This document shows, in pieces, positions 38,946 through 49,261 of a DNA stretch of 64,000 bases. Each line of letters begins with the position of its first letter. The first letter of the stretch is position 1. Position numbers and translations under genes: made by a program. The notes beneath the pieces are model-generated. The model saw only the letters and a program-made list of their open reading frames with translations. It searched no databases and was not told the origin of the DNA. The stretch is from Calderihabitans maritimus (GTDB lineage: Bacteria; Bacillota; KKC1; Calderihabitantales; Calderihabitantaceae): assembly GCF_002207765.1 (NCBI RefSeq), contig NZ_BDGJ01000168.1, positions 1 through 64,000 of the forward strand, written 5' to 3'.

Positions 38946-39779
38946 ATGTCTGGGTTTGACCTTTTTTGGACCATATTTATTATTCTAAGTCTTTTGCCGT
39001 TATGGAAGCAGCATCAACTGAGGGCAATGAGAGTCAAACTTATACGCAAAATAGAGAAAAAGCGAGGCTCCAGGGTAATTACCATGATACATCGCCAGGA
39101 ATCCCTTAGTTTTTTGGGTCTGCCCATTAGTAGATATATTAATGTTGAGGATTCGGAGCAGATTTTGAGAGCCATTCGTCTTACTCCTGACGATATGCCT
39201 ATTGATTTGATATTACATACACCCGGCGGCCTGGTATTGGCAGCAGAACAGATAGCTCACGCGTTACAGAAGCACCCGGCTAAAGTTACGGTTTTCGTGC
39301 CTCACTATGCCATGTCAGGGGGTACTTTAATTGCCCTGGCTGCCGATGAAATAGTGATGGATGAAAATGCTGTATTAGGTCCTGTAGATCCTCAGTTAGG
39401 ACAGTATCCTGCCGTATCCATTTTAAATACGGTCAGGGAAAAGGACGTTAATAGAGTAGAAGATAGAACGCTTATTCTAGCTGACGTGGCTCGCAAGGCC
39501 GTGGCTCAAGTAGAAAATTATGTGTTTACTCTGCTGAAAGAAAAAATGTCCGAAGAAAAAGCCAGAGAAATTGCTAAAGCCTTAACCGAAGGCCGGTGGA
39601 CCCACGACTACCCCATAACTTGTGAACAGCTTGAAAGTTGGGGGCTGCCAGTTAGCAAAAAACTGTTCAAAGAAATATATCTGTTAATGGAACTTTATCC
39701 TCAGCCTCCGCAGCGCCGTCCTTCGGTCCAGTATATTCCTCTCCCTTATGGAGAAGAAAATGAGAGAAGAAATAGTTAA
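38946..39779 (+). CDS. Membrane-anchored Clp-fold serine protease (SDH proteinase family)
   Basis: 277 residues. One N-terminal membrane helix (residues 5-20), then a ClpP/crotonase-like fold with HTPGGLVLAAEQIAHAL and the catalytic Ser124 in HYAMSGGTLIA. The family (serine dehydrogenase-like proteinase) is thought to act in membrane protein quality control, which fits divergent pairing with hsp20. AAAAGGAGC ribosome site. Confidence 0.85.
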   Translation: MSGFDLFWTIFIILSLLPLWKQHQLRAMRVKLIRKIEKKRGSRVITMIHRQESLSFLGLPISRYINVEDSEQILRAIRLTPDDMPIDLILHTPGGLVLAAEQIAHALQKHPAKVTVFVPHYAMSGGTLIALAADEIVMDENAVLGPVDPQLGQYPAVSILNTVREKDVNRVEDRTLILADVARKAVAQVENYVFTLLKEKMSEEKAREIAKALTEGRWTHDYPITCEQLESWGLPVSKKLFKEIYLLMELYPQPPQRRPSVQYIPLPYGEENERRNS

Positions 39780-39871
39780 CTGCCTTTCGGGAGCAGACAG
39801 GGATTTTAAAGAAAAAAGGAAAGAGAAAAGAAAATGAATTTTAAAAAGGGAAATGGTTCTTCTAAATTTAA

Positions 39872-39899
39872 AATAACCTTTAAGAAGGTTATTTTTTTA
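39872..39899 (+). terminator. Rho-independent terminator after the protease gene
   Basis: AATAACCTT-TAAG-AAGGTTATT perfect 9-bp stem followed by seven T residues. Confidence 0.9.
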
Positions 39900-39953
39900 T
39901 GATTGGTGAACAAAACTGCTTCCAGTAAGCTGCAGACAGAAGGAGGATTGATT

Positions 39954-41141
39954 ATGGAACATACACCGGCCGAGGAATGTTATCGGCGTATAGAAAAGCT
40001 TCAACATGCCTTGCAAGAACAGAACTTGGATGGTGCTTTAATATTGTACAGAGCAGACCTATTTTATTTCACGGGAACGGCACAACAGGCTTATCTTTAT
40101 GTACCGGTTACTGGAGAATCCCTGCTAATGGTCAAGAAAGATTTTGAGAGAGCACAAAAAGAATCTCCTCTTCGTCATGTGGTTTATTTGCCCAGTCAGA
40201 GAAAAGTGATCGAGATAATGAAAAGTTTTGGTTGTTATCAACCCAAGGCACATATAGGAATGGAGCTTGATGTTTTGCCTGTTCGCCATTTCCGGTGGTA
40301 TCAGGAACATTTTCCTGAGTGGCAAATTGTTGATATTGGTTCAACTATCCGGGAGATACGTATGATTAAATCGCCTTACGAAATTGACTTATTAAAGCAA
40401 TCGGCTCGATTACAGGAGAAGGTGTTCAGCAATATTGCACAGGAGTTGAAACCTGGAATTTCGGAATTGGAACTGGCGGCAAGAATTGAGTTCTTTGCGA
40501 GGCGGTCAGGTCATCAGGGGGGCGTACGACTTAGGGGTTTTGATCAGGAACTCTTTTACGGAAACCTTATGTCTGGGAAAAGCGGAGCCGTAAAAAGCTA
40601 TTTTGACGGACCTACCGGTGGACCGGGGCCTTCTCCCGCCTATCCTTTAGGTGCGGGTTGGAAAATTGTAGAAGAAAATGAACCTATATTTATTGACTAT
40701 GTTGGACTCTATAATGGGTACATAGTCGATATGACCAGAATCTTTGTTATCGGTTCCTTACCGGAAAAACTGGTTAAAGCTCACCAAGTCGCCTTGGAAA
40801 TTCAAGAGGCTTTGGTAGAGGCTGCTCGTCCAGGGGCAGTATGCCAGGACCTGTATCAAATGGCTCTGGATATGGCGGAAAGTTCAGGTTTTGGAGCCCA
40901 CTTTATGGGTTATGGAGAAAAAGTGTCTTTTGTTGGACATGGGGTAGGACTTGAACTGGACGAGTTACCGGTCATAGCCAGAAAGTTTCCTGTTTCTCTT
41001 CAGGAGGGCATGGTTATTGCTTTGGAACCCAAGTTTATCTTTCCCGAATACGGAACGGTAGGTATAGAAAATACTTTTGTGGTACGAAAGAACGGATTGG
41101 AAAAGTTGACTCAGTTTGAGGAACAGATTATTCAATTATAA
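39954..41141 (+). CDS. M24-family metallopeptidase (Xaa-Pro aminopeptidase-like)
   Basis: 395 residues from ATG 39954 (AAGGAGG site). A creatinase/prolidase N-domain (about 1-150) precedes the pita-bread domain with metal ligands visible as IDYVG (Asp), DMTRIF (Asp), GHGVGLE (His), ALEPKF (Glu) and IENTF (Glu). Likely cleaves Xaa-Pro peptides in the cytoplasm. It is a single gene preceded by a terminator. Confidence 0.9.
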   Translation: MEHTPAEECYRRIEKLQHALQEQNLDGALILYRADLFYFTGTAQQAYLYVPVTGESLLMVKKDFERAQKESPLRHVVYLPSQRKVIEIMKSFGCYQPKAHIGMELDVLPVRHFRWYQEHFPEWQIVDIGSTIREIRMIKSPYEIDLLKQSARLQEKVFSNIAQELKPGISELELAARIEFFARRSGHQGGVRLRGFDQELFYGNLMSGKSGAVKSYFDGPTGGPGPSPAYPLGAGWKIVEENEPIFIDYVGLYNGYIVDMTRIFVIGSLPEKLVKAHQVALEIQEALVEAARPGAVCQDLYQMALDMAESSGFGAHFMGYGEKVSFVGHGVGLELDELPVIARKFPVSLQEGMVIALEPKFIFPEYGTVGIENTFVVRKNGLEKLTQFEEQIIQL

Positions 41142-41159
41142 CGTGAACAAGTTGTTAAC

Positions 41160-41213
41160 CCTTTCCTACTCCCAATCATAGAATAGGTTAGGAAAACTTT
41201 GGAGTAGGGGAGG
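41160..41213 (+). promoter_or_regulatory. Stem-loop that can sequester the ribosome site of the LysM gene
   Basis: CCTTTCCTACTCC (41160-41172) can pair over 13 bp (two G-U) with GGAGTAGGGGAGG (41201-41213), which contains the Shine-Dalgarno of the gene starting at 41221. A competing helix TTTCCTA (41162-41168) / TAGGAAA (41189-41195) would free it. Confidence 0.45.
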
Positions 41214-41220
41214 CTTTTAC

Positions 41221-41598
41221 ATGCAGTATGTAGTACAGCCAGGGGATACTTTGTCGAGTATTGCTCGTCGGTTTAATATTAGCTTGGCTCTCCTAATAGC
41301 TGCTAACCCTCAAATTAGTGACCCGGATTTAATATTTCCTGGACAAATAATTAATATCCCTATCGGTGCTCCTGGAGTCGATTTCTTTCCAACGTTAAGG
41401 CGAACCTCTCGTGGTCCGGCGGTCAGAGTGCTTCAACTATTGCTGACCAGAGCAGGATTTGATCCAGGCCCTATTGACGGTATATTTGGTCCCCGGACAG
41501 AAGCAGCAGTCAAAGCGTTTCAGAGACAAAAAGGACTTCCCGTTACCGGCGTAGTAGATACTAATACCTGGATTGCTTTAATCAGGGATGCTGTTTGA
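41221..41598 (+). CDS. LysM and peptidoglycan-binding domain protein
   Basis: 125 residues: an N-terminal LysM motif ([15 protein letters not shown] ... PGQIINIP, residues 3-48) and a C-terminal PG_binding_1 domain ([20 protein letters not shown] ... GVVDTNTW). There is no signal peptide, which is common for spore coat/cortex LysM proteins made in the mother cell. Its Shine-Dalgarno is capable of being masked by RNA structure. Confidence 0.85.
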   Translation: MQYVVQPGDTLSSIARRFNISLALLIAANPQISDPDLIFPGQIINIPIGAPGVDFFPTLRRTSRGPAVRVLQLLLTRAGFDPGPIDGIFGPRTEAAVKAFQRQKGLPVTGVVDTNTWIALIRDAV

Positions 41599-41603
41599 TT
41601 ATC

Positions 41604-41630
41604 CAGAGCCCAAAGAGGCTCTTTTTTTTT
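41604..41630 (+). terminator. Rho-independent terminator after the LysM gene
   Basis: AGAGCC-CAAAGA-GGCTCT stem (41605-41622) followed by a T run. Confidence 0.88.
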
Positions 41631-41653
41631 AAACACTACCTTAGGGCCGATGT

Positions 41654-41682
41654 TTTACAAAAAAAATGATTTAAGGTAGAAT
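41654..41682 (+). promoter_or_regulatory. selAB promoter
   Basis: TTTACA (41654-41659), 17-base spacer, TAGAAT (41677-41682), about 50 bases before selA. Confidence 0.65.
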
Positions 41683-41733
41683 ACATTAGAAAAAAGACAT
41701 AAATAATATCCACCCTGGGAAAGGTGGGCGATT

Positions 41734-43134
41734 ATGGACGGTCAAAAACAAAAGTCGTTGCAGAGAATTCCTGCGGTTGAACAAGTGCTTCAAAACGAAA
41801 GAATTAAAAATTTACTGGAGGATTATCCTCGTACTTTGGTAGTAGAAAGTGTGCGGGAAGTTTTGGATGTATATCGGCAGAATTTGATTGCCGGTATGAA
41901 AGCCGAGGAAACCTTAACAATTGACGAAGTTGTGTTGCGAACGGAGAAACTAGTAATTAAAAAAAGCCAGAGCAATTTGCGGCCGGCTATCAACGCTACA
42001 GGCGTAATTGTGCATACTAACCTAGGCAGGTCTGTATTAAGCCCCAAAGCTCAGGAGGCAGTGAGGAGAATCGCTTCTACTTATTGTAACCTTGAGATAG
42101 ATTTGGAAAAAGGGTCGCGGGGTTCCCGGTACGAACATGTTGAAGACTTATTGACTCGTTTAACCGGGGCGGAAGCGGCCCTGGTTGTTAACAACAATGC
42201 GGCCGCCGTATTATTAGCGCTCAACACCCTGGCCAACGGTCGAGAAGCTATAGTCTCAAGAGGCCAACTGGTAGAAATAGGTGGCTCGTTTCGCATTCCG
42301 GAAGTTATGAAACAGAGCGGCGTGAAATTAGTAGAAGTAGGAACGACTAATAAGACTTATATACAGGACTACGAGCAGGCCATTACAGAGAACACGGCTC
42401 TTCTTTTGAAAGTACATACCAGTAATTACAGGATTGTAGGTTTTTCTCATGAAACTACTGCGTCAGAATTAGTGGAACTGGGGAAAAAATATAACATTCC
42501 AGTTTTAGAGGATTTGGGAAGCGGTTTTCTGATAGATCTACAGCAATATGGTATTAAGGACGAACCGCGGGTTCAAGACAGTGTTGCGGCAGGGGTAGAT
42601 GTGGTAACCTTTAGCGGGGACAAGTTGTTGGGCGGACCCCAGGCAGGGATTATCGTAGGGAAAAAGGACTATGTAGCAGCCATGAAGAAAAATCCGCTGA
42701 CCAGAGCTCTAAGAATTGACAAACTTACCTTGGCGGCGCTGGAAGCCACTTTAAGAGAGTATTTGGATGAGACAAAGGCAATAGAAAACATTCCAACGTT
42801 AAGAATGCTAACCATGCCGGAGGAATTAATTGCCGTTCGGGCTCGAAAGCTGGCGGGAGAGTTGAAAAAAGAAATAGGCGATAAAGCAGCGGTATTCCTA
42901 ACCGATGGTTTTTCCCAGGCAGGAGGAGGAGCCCTTCCCACGACTGAGCTGAAGACAAAATTGGTTTCGGTGAAGCCTAAATTCCTTTCGGCGGAGAAAG
43001 TAGCAGCTTGTTTGCGGACAGGAGATCCAGCGGTACTGGTCAGAATAAAGGACGATTGTATAGTTCTGGATTTGAGAACGGTTTTCGAAGACGAGATAAG
43101 CTTGTTGGTGGAACGGCTCAAATCATGTCTGTGA
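41734..43134 (+). CDS. selA: L-seryl-tRNA(Sec) selenium transferase
   Basis: 466 residues, typical SelA length. PLP lysine is Lys297 in [30 protein letters not shown] (87-100) and VEVGTTNKT are conserved. It converts Ser-tRNA(Sec) to Sec-tRNA(Sec) with selenophosphate. selB follows in the same operon; selC is at 50.4 kb. selD (selenophosphate synthase) is not in the window. Confidence 0.97.
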   Translation: MDGQKQKSLQRIPAVEQVLQNERIKNLLEDYPRTLVVESVREVLDVYRQNLIAGMKAEETLTIDEVVLRTEKLVIKKSQSNLRPAINATGVIVHTNLGRSVLSPKAQEAVRRIASTYCNLEIDLEKGSRGSRYEHVEDLLTRLTGAEAALVVNNNAAAVLLALNTLANGREAIVSRGQLVEIGGSFRIPEVMKQSGVKLVEVGTTNKTYIQDYEQAITENTALLLKVHTSNYRIVGFSHETTASELVELGKKYNIPVLEDLGSGFLIDLQQYGIKDEPRVQDSVAAGVDVVTFSGDKLLGGPQAGIIVGKKDYVAAMKKNPLTRALRIDKLTLAALEATLREYLDETKAIENIPTLRMLTMPEELIAVRARKLAGELKKEIGDKAAVFLTDGFSQAGGGALPTTELKTKLVSVKPKFLSAEKVAACLRTGDPAVLVRIKDDCIVLDLRTVFEDEISLLVERLKSCL

Positions 43135-43169
43135 TTTCAGATGTTTTACAACTCAAAGGGGGAATCTTG

Positions 43170-45092
43170 GTGGACTACATCATTGTGGGTACTGCCGGCC
43201 ACATAGATCACGGCAAAACAGTGCTTGTCAAAGCGTTGACCGGAGTGGATACGGACCGATTGAAAGAAGAAAAAGAAAGAGGTATCTCCATTGAGTTAGG
43301 TTTTGCTCCTTTGGTTCTTTCTAACGGCCTTAAACTAGGGCTGGTAGATGTGCCCGGGCATGAGCGTTTTATAAAACAAATGTTGGCGGGAGTAGGCGGT
43401 ATTGACTTGGTCTTGCTGGTCGTTGCTGCCGACGAGGGAGTTATGCCTCAGACCCAGGAACATTTGGATATTATTGATTTGCTTCAGATAAAGCGGGGGA
43501 TTATTGTTATTACTAAAAAGGACCTGGTAGATGATGAGTGGCTGGAGCTCGTTCAAGAAGAGGTAAGAGAAACGGTCAGGGGGACGGTGTTAGAACATTC
43601 GCCGATGGTAGCGGTATCAGCCTTGACAGGAGAAGGTATTTCAGAGCTCCGCAGACTGCTGGAGGAGTTGGCTGAAACTACTCCTCCTAAATCTTCAGAG
43701 GGGTATGTCCGATTGCCTATTGACCGGGTGTTTTCCGTTACCGGTTTTGGCACGGTGGTAACCGGAACCCTTTGGAGCGGAAGCATCCGCACGGGAGATG
43801 AATTAGAGATTTTGCCCCATGGCTTGCGGTCGAGAGTTAGAAACCTACAAATTCATGGAGAAACAGTTTCTTCTGCACTGGCCGGCCAGCGGGTAGCGGT
43901 CAACCTGGCCGGACTAGAGGTGCATCAGGTTGAGCGGGGAGATGTTTTAGCAACGCCGGGCGTATGGCAACCTTCCTATCGTATGGACGTTAAGTTACAT
44001 TTGTTAAACAGAATGGAGAAGCCTTTGCAACACCGGGCGAGGGTGCGTGTGCACCTTGGTACCAGCGAAATATTAGGGAGGGTTGTGCTGCTGGATCGCG
44101 ATGAATTGTTGCCTGGTGAGACGGCTTATGCTCAGATGGTCATGGAAAAGCCGGTAGTGGCAGCAAAAAATGACCGGTTTGTGATCCGCAATTACTCACC
44201 CATGTATACCTTAGGCGGAGGCACTGTGGTGGAACCGGTGGCTGCAAAACACAAAAGATTTCGTCCAGAGATCATAAAAGCTTTGGACACTAAATTGACT
44301 GGGACTCCTGCCGAATTAGTCCTGCAGGCTGTTAAGTCCCATTCGGTTCCCTTGATAGAACTGCAGGAGGTTGCTAAAAAAGTAGGAATGTTAAAGGATG
44401 AAGTACTTAAGGCTGCTAACAAGTTAAAAGACAAAAATTTAATACAAATAATTTCTGGGGAGACGGAAACTTTTTTAGTGGACGCTCAACAATTAAAGAT
44501 TTGGGAGAAGGATGCTCTGGAGCTTTTGGAGGATTATCATAGCCGTTTTTCTTTGCGGGAAGGTATTCCGAAAGAAGAATTGCGTTCTCGCCAGTTTGCC
44601 CTACTGTCCGCAAAAGCCTTCAATCTTTTATTACAGCATTGGGCGCAGCAGGGAATAATCCGGATCAAGGGCAATTTTGTAGCTAAATCTGATTTTCAAT
44701 GTATTCCTGATCCGAAACAAAGACGAATATTAAATCAGATTGAACAAATTTTCAAAGAGAATTTATTTCAACCTCCCAGTTTGGCGCATATACAAGATAG
44801 AATAGGAATTACTGGTGAACAACTGGAAGAGCTACTGCGCTATTTATTGCGTACCGACAAGCTAGTCAAAGTAAGTGAAGATCTCTTTTTTCATGCCGAT
44901 GCTGTAAAAGTAGCTCAAGAAAAGATTGGCAATTATCTTTCAAAGCATGAACAGATTTCCCTGGGAGAAGCCAGGGATTTGCTCGAAAGTTCCCGTAAAT
45001 TTGTACTTCCTCTGCTAGAGTATTTTGACCAAGTGAGATTTACCCGGAGAGTAGGGGATATAAGGGTTTTATATAGTAAAAACCAAGGGTGA
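43170..45092 (+). CDS. selB: Selenocysteine-specific elongation factor SelB
   Basis: About 640 residues from GTG 43170 (TTG 43167 is the alternative), with AAAGGGGG upstream. The reading frame extends back into selA, but only this start matches the family N-terminus ([16 protein letters not shown]). GTPase motifs G1 [18 protein letters not shown] and ITKKDL are followed by EF-Tu-like domains 2-3 and C-terminal winged-helix repeats that bind the SECIS hairpin. Confidence 0.96.
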   Translation: MDYIIVGTAGHIDHGKTVLVKALTGVDTDRLKEEKERGISIELGFAPLVLSNGLKLGLVDVPGHERFIKQMLAGVGGIDLVLLVVAADEGVMPQTQEHLDIIDLLQIKRGIIVITKKDLVDDEWLELVQEEVRETVRGTVLEHSPMVAVSALTGEGISELRRLLEELAETTPPKSSEGYVRLPIDRVFSVTGFGTVVTGTLWSGSIRTGDELEILPHGLRSRVRNLQIHGETVSSALAGQRVAVNLAGLEVHQVERGDVLATPGVWQPSYRMDVKLHLLNRMEKPLQHRARVRVHLGTSEILGRVVLLDRDELLPGETAYAQMVMEKPVVAAKNDRFVIRNYSPMYTLGGGTVVEPVAAKHKRFRPEIIKALDTKLTGTPAELVLQAVKSHSVPLIELQEVAKKVGMLKDEVLKAANKLKDKNLIQIISGETETFLVDAQQLKIWEKDALELLEDYHSRFSLREGIPKEELRSRQFALLSAKAFNLLLQHWAQQGIIRIKGNFVAKSDFQCIPDPKQRRILNQIEQIFKENLFQPPSLAHIQDRIGITGEQLEELLRYLLRTDKLVKVSEDLFFHADAVKVAQEKIGNYLSKHEQISLGEARDLLESSRKFVLPLLEYFDQVRFTRRVGDIRVLYSKNQG

Positions 45093-45120
45093 GTTTTTTA
45101 GAATGCATAGTTGTCAGGAA

Positions 45121-45149
45121 TTGACAGAAGAAGGGCTGCAGTATATAAT
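45121..45149 (+). promoter_or_regulatory. Consensus sigma-A promoter upstream of livK
   Basis: TTGACA (45121-45126), 17-base spacer, TATAAT (45144-45149): perfect hexamers and spacing. Drives the small ORF and livKHMGF. Confidence 0.88.
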
Positions 45150-45182
45150 ATAGTAAGCTTGTACTGTAAGCATGGGGTGAAT

Positions 45183-45272
45183 ATGAAGAAGGATTCGAGC
45201 CGGACTTACCGAAATAAGAGTAGCAGTTTAGGTAGGCCAATTGGGGGTGGGAGCAGGGACAAAGAAGGTTAG
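45183..45272 (+). CDS. Possible 29-residue leader peptide
   Basis: ATG at 45183 preceded by GGGGTG, encoding MKKDSSRTYRNKSSSLGRP plus a glycine-rich end, stop at 45270-45272. It starts about 25 bases after the expected transcription start of the liv operon and ends 44 bases before livK. No leucine/valine/isoleucine run is present, so it is not a classical attenuation peptide (it does contain single Leu and Ile). Might be untranslated leader. Confidence 0.3.
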   Translation: MKKDSSRTYRNKSSSLGRPIGGGSRDKEG

Positions 45273-45316
45273 AGCCATTGTTTCCGAAAACCAGACTGCT
45301 TAAGGAGGTCTATAAC

Positions 45317-46555
45317 ATGAAGTTTGGAAAAAAGCTAAGTCTGCTTTTGGTTATATTGTTAATTGCCGGTCTAGTTGTTGGGTGTACTACCCCTTCCGGT
45401 GAAAGCGGAGAGAAGAAAGAGGGAACGTCTGAAAGCGGAGAACCAGCTAAAGAAACCGGAGAAGCGGCTAAAGTTGAAGAGATCAAGATAGGGGTTAATT
45501 ATGAACTCTCCGGCGACGTAGCAACCTTCGGCAAGCAAACAGTCAATGGGATATTGCTGGCTTTTGAAGAAATTAATGCCGCAGGAGGCGTTCTCGACGG
45601 CGCTACTATTAAACCGATTGTTTTGGATAACAAATCCGATGCTGCCGAATCGACCAGTGTTGCCACTAAATTAATCACCCAGGAGAAAGTGGTTGTTCAC
45701 TTGGGTGCAGCTACCACTGGTGACACTTTGGCAGCGGTACCAGTAGCTACTCAATACAAAGTTCCTCTTGTGACCACTTCTGCTACTAATCCGAAAGTTA
45801 CGGTGGATGATAACGGCAATACTAGGGAATATATTTTCCGTACTTGCTTCATCGATCCGCCGCAAGGGATTGTCGGGGCTAAATTTGCATACGATGACTT
45901 GGGAGCACGGAAGGCAGCAATTCTTTATGATACCACTAATGACTATAGCAAAGGATTGGCTCAAGTCTTTGCAGAGGAATTCGAGAAACTGGGTGGAGAA
46001 GTTGTTGCTGAGGAAGGATTTGTCAAAGAAGACCAGGATTTCCGGGCTGTCTTGACGAACTTCAAGAATGCTGGAGCCGACATTATTTACGTCCCGGCTT
46101 ACTATGAAAAAGTGGGCAAAATTATCAGCCAAGGTCGGGAGTTGGGAATCGATGCTCCTTTCCTCGGCGCTGACGGATGGGATAGCCCGGTATTGGTAGA
46201 AATTGCTGGCGCAGATGCGCTTAACAACACTTTCTTCACCAACCATTACAGCCCTCAAGACCCCAGCGAAAAAGTACAAAAATTTGTCAAGGCTTACGAG
46301 GAGAAGTATGGAGAAACACCGAGTTCTTTCGCCGCTCTTGGTTATGATGCCGCCTATCTGATTGCCGATGCTATCGAGCGCGCCGGTGCAGCAGACCCCG
46401 AAAAGATTAAAGACGCTTTAGCAGCTACCAAGGATTTTGATGCTGTTACTGGTAAGCTAACTTTTGATGAGCAGCACAACCCCGTAAAAGAGATTGCGAT
46501 AATCGAGATGGTAGACGGTAAGCAACAGCTCAGGACTAAGAAAATGCCTGAATAA
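45317..46555 (+). CDS. livK: Branched-chain amino acid ABC transporter, substrate-binding lipoprotein
   Basis: 412 residues from ATG 45317 (AAGGAGG). Signal peptide with lipobox LVVGC (Cys23), a Ser/Glu/Gly-rich linker and a type I periplasmic-binding fold (IKIGVNYELSGDVATFGKQT onwards). Tethered to the outer face of the membrane. First gene of livKHMGF. A weak terminator after it (46580-46605) would make it the most abundant product of the operon. Confidence 0.95.
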   Translation: MKFGKKLSLLLVILLIAGLVVGCTTPSGESGEKKEGTSESGEPAKETGEAAKVEEIKIGVNYELSGDVATFGKQTVNGILLAFEEINAAGGVLDGATIKPIVLDNKSDAAESTSVATKLITQEKVVVHLGAATTGDTLAAVPVATQYKVPLVTTSATNPKVTVDDNGNTREYIFRTCFIDPPQGIVGAKFAYDDLGARKAAILYDTTNDYSKGLAQVFAEEFEKLGGEVVAEEGFVKEDQDFRAVLTNFKNAGADIIYVPAYYEKVGKIISQGRELGIDAPFLGADGWDSPVLVEIAGADALNNTFFTNHYSPQDPSEKVQKFVKAYEEKYGETPSSFAALGYDAAYLIADAIERAGAADPEKIKDALAATKDFDAVTGKLTFDEQHNPVKEIAIIEMVDGKQQLRTKKMPE

Positions 46556-46579
46556 TTTTGGAAAATACCCGGGTCGAAT

Positions 46580-46605
46580 GGAGGGGGTCTTATACCCCCT
46601 CCTTT
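46580..46605 (+). terminator. Intra-operon attenuating hairpin between livK and livH
   Basis: GGAGGGGGT-CTTAT-ACCCCCTCC stem (46580-46602) followed by TTTCCCTTT. Probably partial terminator or 3' stabiliser for livK mRNA. Confidence 0.6.
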
Positions 46606-46641
46606 CCCTTTGTATCTCAAGACTGGATGGGAGTGACATAA

Positions 46642-47526
46642 TTGGCAGAATTTTTACAACAAGTACTCAACGGAGTTTCGCTTGGAAGCATATATGCCTT
46701 GATAGCCCTGGGATACACTATGGTCTACGGTATTATCCAATTGATTAACTTTGCTCACGGAGAAATACTCATGGTGGGGACCTATATAGGTTTTTTTTCG
46801 ATCACTGTTTTGGGGCTTGATTTATTCAGTTCGCTAATCTTATCCATGGCTGGAGCTGCTGTTTTAGGCATGTTGATTGAACGGATAGCTTATAAACCAT
46901 TAAGGAACTCCACGCGCTTAGCAGCATTAATTACGGCAATAGGAATGTCGCTGTTTTTACAAAATACGGGTTTGTTAGTGTTAGGGGCTGAATACCGTTC
47001 ATTTCCGCAGGTTATTCCAAATATACAATACAGGTTTTTTAACGGGCAGGTGGTTATAACCAGCCGTCAGATCTTAATTTTTGCTGTAACCGTTGTCATG
47101 ATGGTTATGCTCCAGTATATCGTAAAGCGAACTAAAATGGGCAAAGCAATGCGAGCAGTTTCACTCGATAAGGATGCGGCTCGACTGATGGGAATTAATG
47201 TAGATACCACCATTTCCTTCACTTTTGCCCTTGGGTCCGCCTTAGCTGCGGTAGCAGGGATATTGTTGGGCATTTACTATAACACCATCCATCCTCTGAT
47301 GGGGTTGGTTCCGGGTCTAAAAGCTTTTGTAGCGGCAGTTTTGGGAGGAATTGGCGTTATCCCCGGGGCCATGGCCGGAGGGTTTTTGCTGGGCATAATT
47401 GAAGCGTTGGTAAGTGGCTATTGGAGTTCCATGTTTAGGGACGCAGTGGCGTACGGGATACTAATTCTGATCCTTCTGGTGAAGCCCTCGGGGCTTCTGG
47501 GCAAAGACGCAGGAGAGAAAGTGTAG
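46642..47526 (+). CDS. livH: Branched-chain amino acid ABC transporter permease LivH
   Basis: 294 residues, TTG start. Eight or so membrane helices; GVSLGSIYALIALGYTMVYG at the N-terminus and the ABC-interaction loop around residues 177-190 (MRAVSLDKDAARLMGINV) typify LivH. Forms a heterodimer with LivM. Confidence 0.95.
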   Translation: MAEFLQQVLNGVSLGSIYALIALGYTMVYGIIQLINFAHGEILMVGTYIGFFSITVLGLDLFSSLILSMAGAAVLGMLIERIAYKPLRNSTRLAALITAIGMSLFLQNTGLLVLGAEYRSFPQVIPNIQYRFFNGQVVITSRQILIFAVTVVMMVMLQYIVKRTKMGKAMRAVSLDKDAARLMGINVDTTISFTFALGSALAAVAGILLGIYYNTIHPLMGLVPGLKAFVAAVLGGIGVIPGAMAGGFLLGIIEALVSGYWSSMFRDAVAYGILILILLVKPSGLLGKDAGEKV

Positions 47527-47538
47527 GTGGGAAACTTT

Positions 47539-48519
47539 ATGAAAAAGGCAGGAAGAGTGGCGAAGGAGACAGTTCTGATCGTAGTTGCGTTGGTGGCAGT
47601 ATATTTTTTGGTATCCGTAGCCATCAGTAAGAATTTGATTAACCCGTTTCAGCAGGTTAATTTGTTTTTGATGGGTATCAATATAATCATGGCTACCAGT
47701 CTAAACTTGATTGTTGGCTTTACGGGGCAACTGGCCTTGGGGCATGCCGGTTTTATGGCAATCGGCGCCTACATCTCCGCGGTTCTAACTATGAAGTTCG
47801 GACAGCCGTTCCTGTTGGCCACCGTGGTTGGGGCAATTGCGGCTGCGATTATGGGTGTGCTGATTGGAATACCTACATTGAGGCTGCGGGGAGATTATTT
47901 GGCCATCGCTACGTTAGGTATGGGAGAAATTATAAAGGTTATTCTCTTGAACATCGAATACGTAGGGGGAGCAGCTGGTTTGATCGGCATTCCCCAACTG
48001 ACCAACTGGAACTGGCTATTCCTTTATACGGTTTTAACGGTGGTAATTTTACGTAATTTTATTAATTCTACGCACGGGCGAGCTTGTTTAGCGGTAAGGG
48101 AGGACGAAATTGCTGCGGAAACTATGGGCATCAACACCACCAAGTATAAAGTTATGGCATTTTCCATTGGCGCTTTTTTTGCAGGGGTAGCCGGCTCTTT
48201 ATACGCCCATTATTTCTTCTTGATTCAACCGAATACCTTTTCTTTTCTGAAATCCTTTGACGCTCTGGTTATGGTAGTTCTAGGTGGGCTGGGAAGCCTG
48301 ACGGGTTCAATTATAGCTGCCGTAGTAATTACAGGTATTAATGCCTTACTACAGGATCTAGCCGCCCTTCGCATGGTTATATATTCTGTTATTCTGCTGG
48401 TAGTGATGATTTACCGTCCACAGGGACTAATGGGAACAAAGGAATTAAGCTTTGATTTATTCCGCAAGAACAGGAGTGAAAGTCGTGGAACCGGTACTCA
48501 AAGTGGAACAACTGTCTAA
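47539..48519 (+). CDS. livM: Branched-chain amino acid ABC transporter permease LivM
   Basis: 326 residues from ATG 47539 (AGGTGG 8 bases before); a GTG 4 codons earlier also opens the frame. Multiple membrane helices with GFTGQLALGHAGFMAIGAY and the coupling-loop segment CLAVREDEIAAETMGINT. Its 3' end overlaps livG by 35 bases. Confidence 0.95.
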   Translation: MKKAGRVAKETVLIVVALVAVYFLVSVAISKNLINPFQQVNLFLMGINIIMATSLNLIVGFTGQLALGHAGFMAIGAYISAVLTMKFGQPFLLATVVGAIAAAIMGVLIGIPTLRLRGDYLAIATLGMGEIIKVILLNIEYVGGAAGLIGIPQLTNWNWLFLYTVLTVVILRNFINSTHGRACLAVREDEIAAETMGINTTKYKVMAFSIGAFFAGVAGSLYAHYFFLIQPNTFSFLKSFDALVMVVLGGLGSLTGSIIAAVVITGINALLQDLAALRMVIYSVILLVVMIYRPQGLMGTKELSFDLFRKNRSESRGTGTQSGTTV

Positions 48520-49261
48520 GGTCTTTGGCGGACTAACGGCTGTATCTAGATGTCAGATAGAACTATACCCAGGGGAACTGGTAGGACTGATTGGGCCTAA
48601 CGGGGCAGGTAAAACCACCATTTTTAATCTTCTTACCGGCGTATACCCTCCTACCGAAGGAAATATATATTTTGCCGGCAAAAACATAACCGGAAGCAAA
48701 CCGTACCAGATTACCGCCATGGGTATGGCCCGTACTTTCCAAAATATTCGTCTTTTTGCCGACCTAACGGTGTTAGATAATGTCAAGATTGCTTGCCACT
48801 GGCACGGTCAATATGGATTGTTAAGTACTATTTTGCGCCTGCCGGGTTTTAATGCCGGAGAAAAGATTATGACCGAAAAAGCGGAAGAACTTTTAAAAAT
48901 ATTTCGATTAGATCATAAAAAAAATGAACTTGCGAAGAACTTGCCCTACGGAGAACAAAGACGGTTAGAAATTGCCAGGGCTTTAGCTGCTCGTCCTCGC
49001 TTGTTACTACTTGATGAACCTGCGGCAGGCATGAACCCTCAGGAAACCAGAGAATTGATGAATTTGATTCGCTGGGTAAGGAATGAGTTTGATTTAACTA
49101 TACTGCTCATAGAACATGATATGTCTTTAGTAATGGGTATATGTGAACGCATCTATGTGTTGGACTACGGAAAAGTTATAGCTCATGGAACCCCGGAAGA
49201 GATACAGAACGATCCCAAGGTTATAGAAGCTTACCTGGGAGAGGAGGTCAAGCGTGCTTAG
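48485..49261 (+). CDS. livG: Branched-chain amino acid ABC transporter ATPase LivG
   Basis: 258 residues from GTG 48485 (AGGAGTG site). Walker [11 protein letters not shown]-loop FQNIRLF, Walker [14 protein letters not shown] and switch His IEHDMSLV. Signature appears as LPYGEQRR, typical of LivG. Starts inside livM. Confidence 0.95.
   Translation: MEPVLKVEQLSKVFGGLTAVSRCQIELYPGELVGLIGPNGAGKTTIFNLLTGVYPPTEGNIYFAGKNITGSKPYQITAMGMARTFQNIRLFADLTVLDNVKIACHWHGQYGLLSTILRLPGFNAGEKIMTEKAEELLKIFRLDHKKNELAKNLPYGEQRRLEIARALAARPRLLLLDEPAAGMNPQETRELMNLIRWVRNEFDLTILLIEHDMSLVMGICERIYVLDYGKVIAHGTPEEIQNDPKVIEAYLGEEVKRA

Noticed and set aside
43008-43169. An N-terminal extension of selB into selA
   Set aside because: The extension lacks homology to SelB, and a GTG/TTG with a good ribosome site matches the family N-terminus.
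45671-46279. A 202-codon minus-strand frame inside livK
   Set aside because: Antisense to a well-defined substrate-binding protein; no ribosome site.
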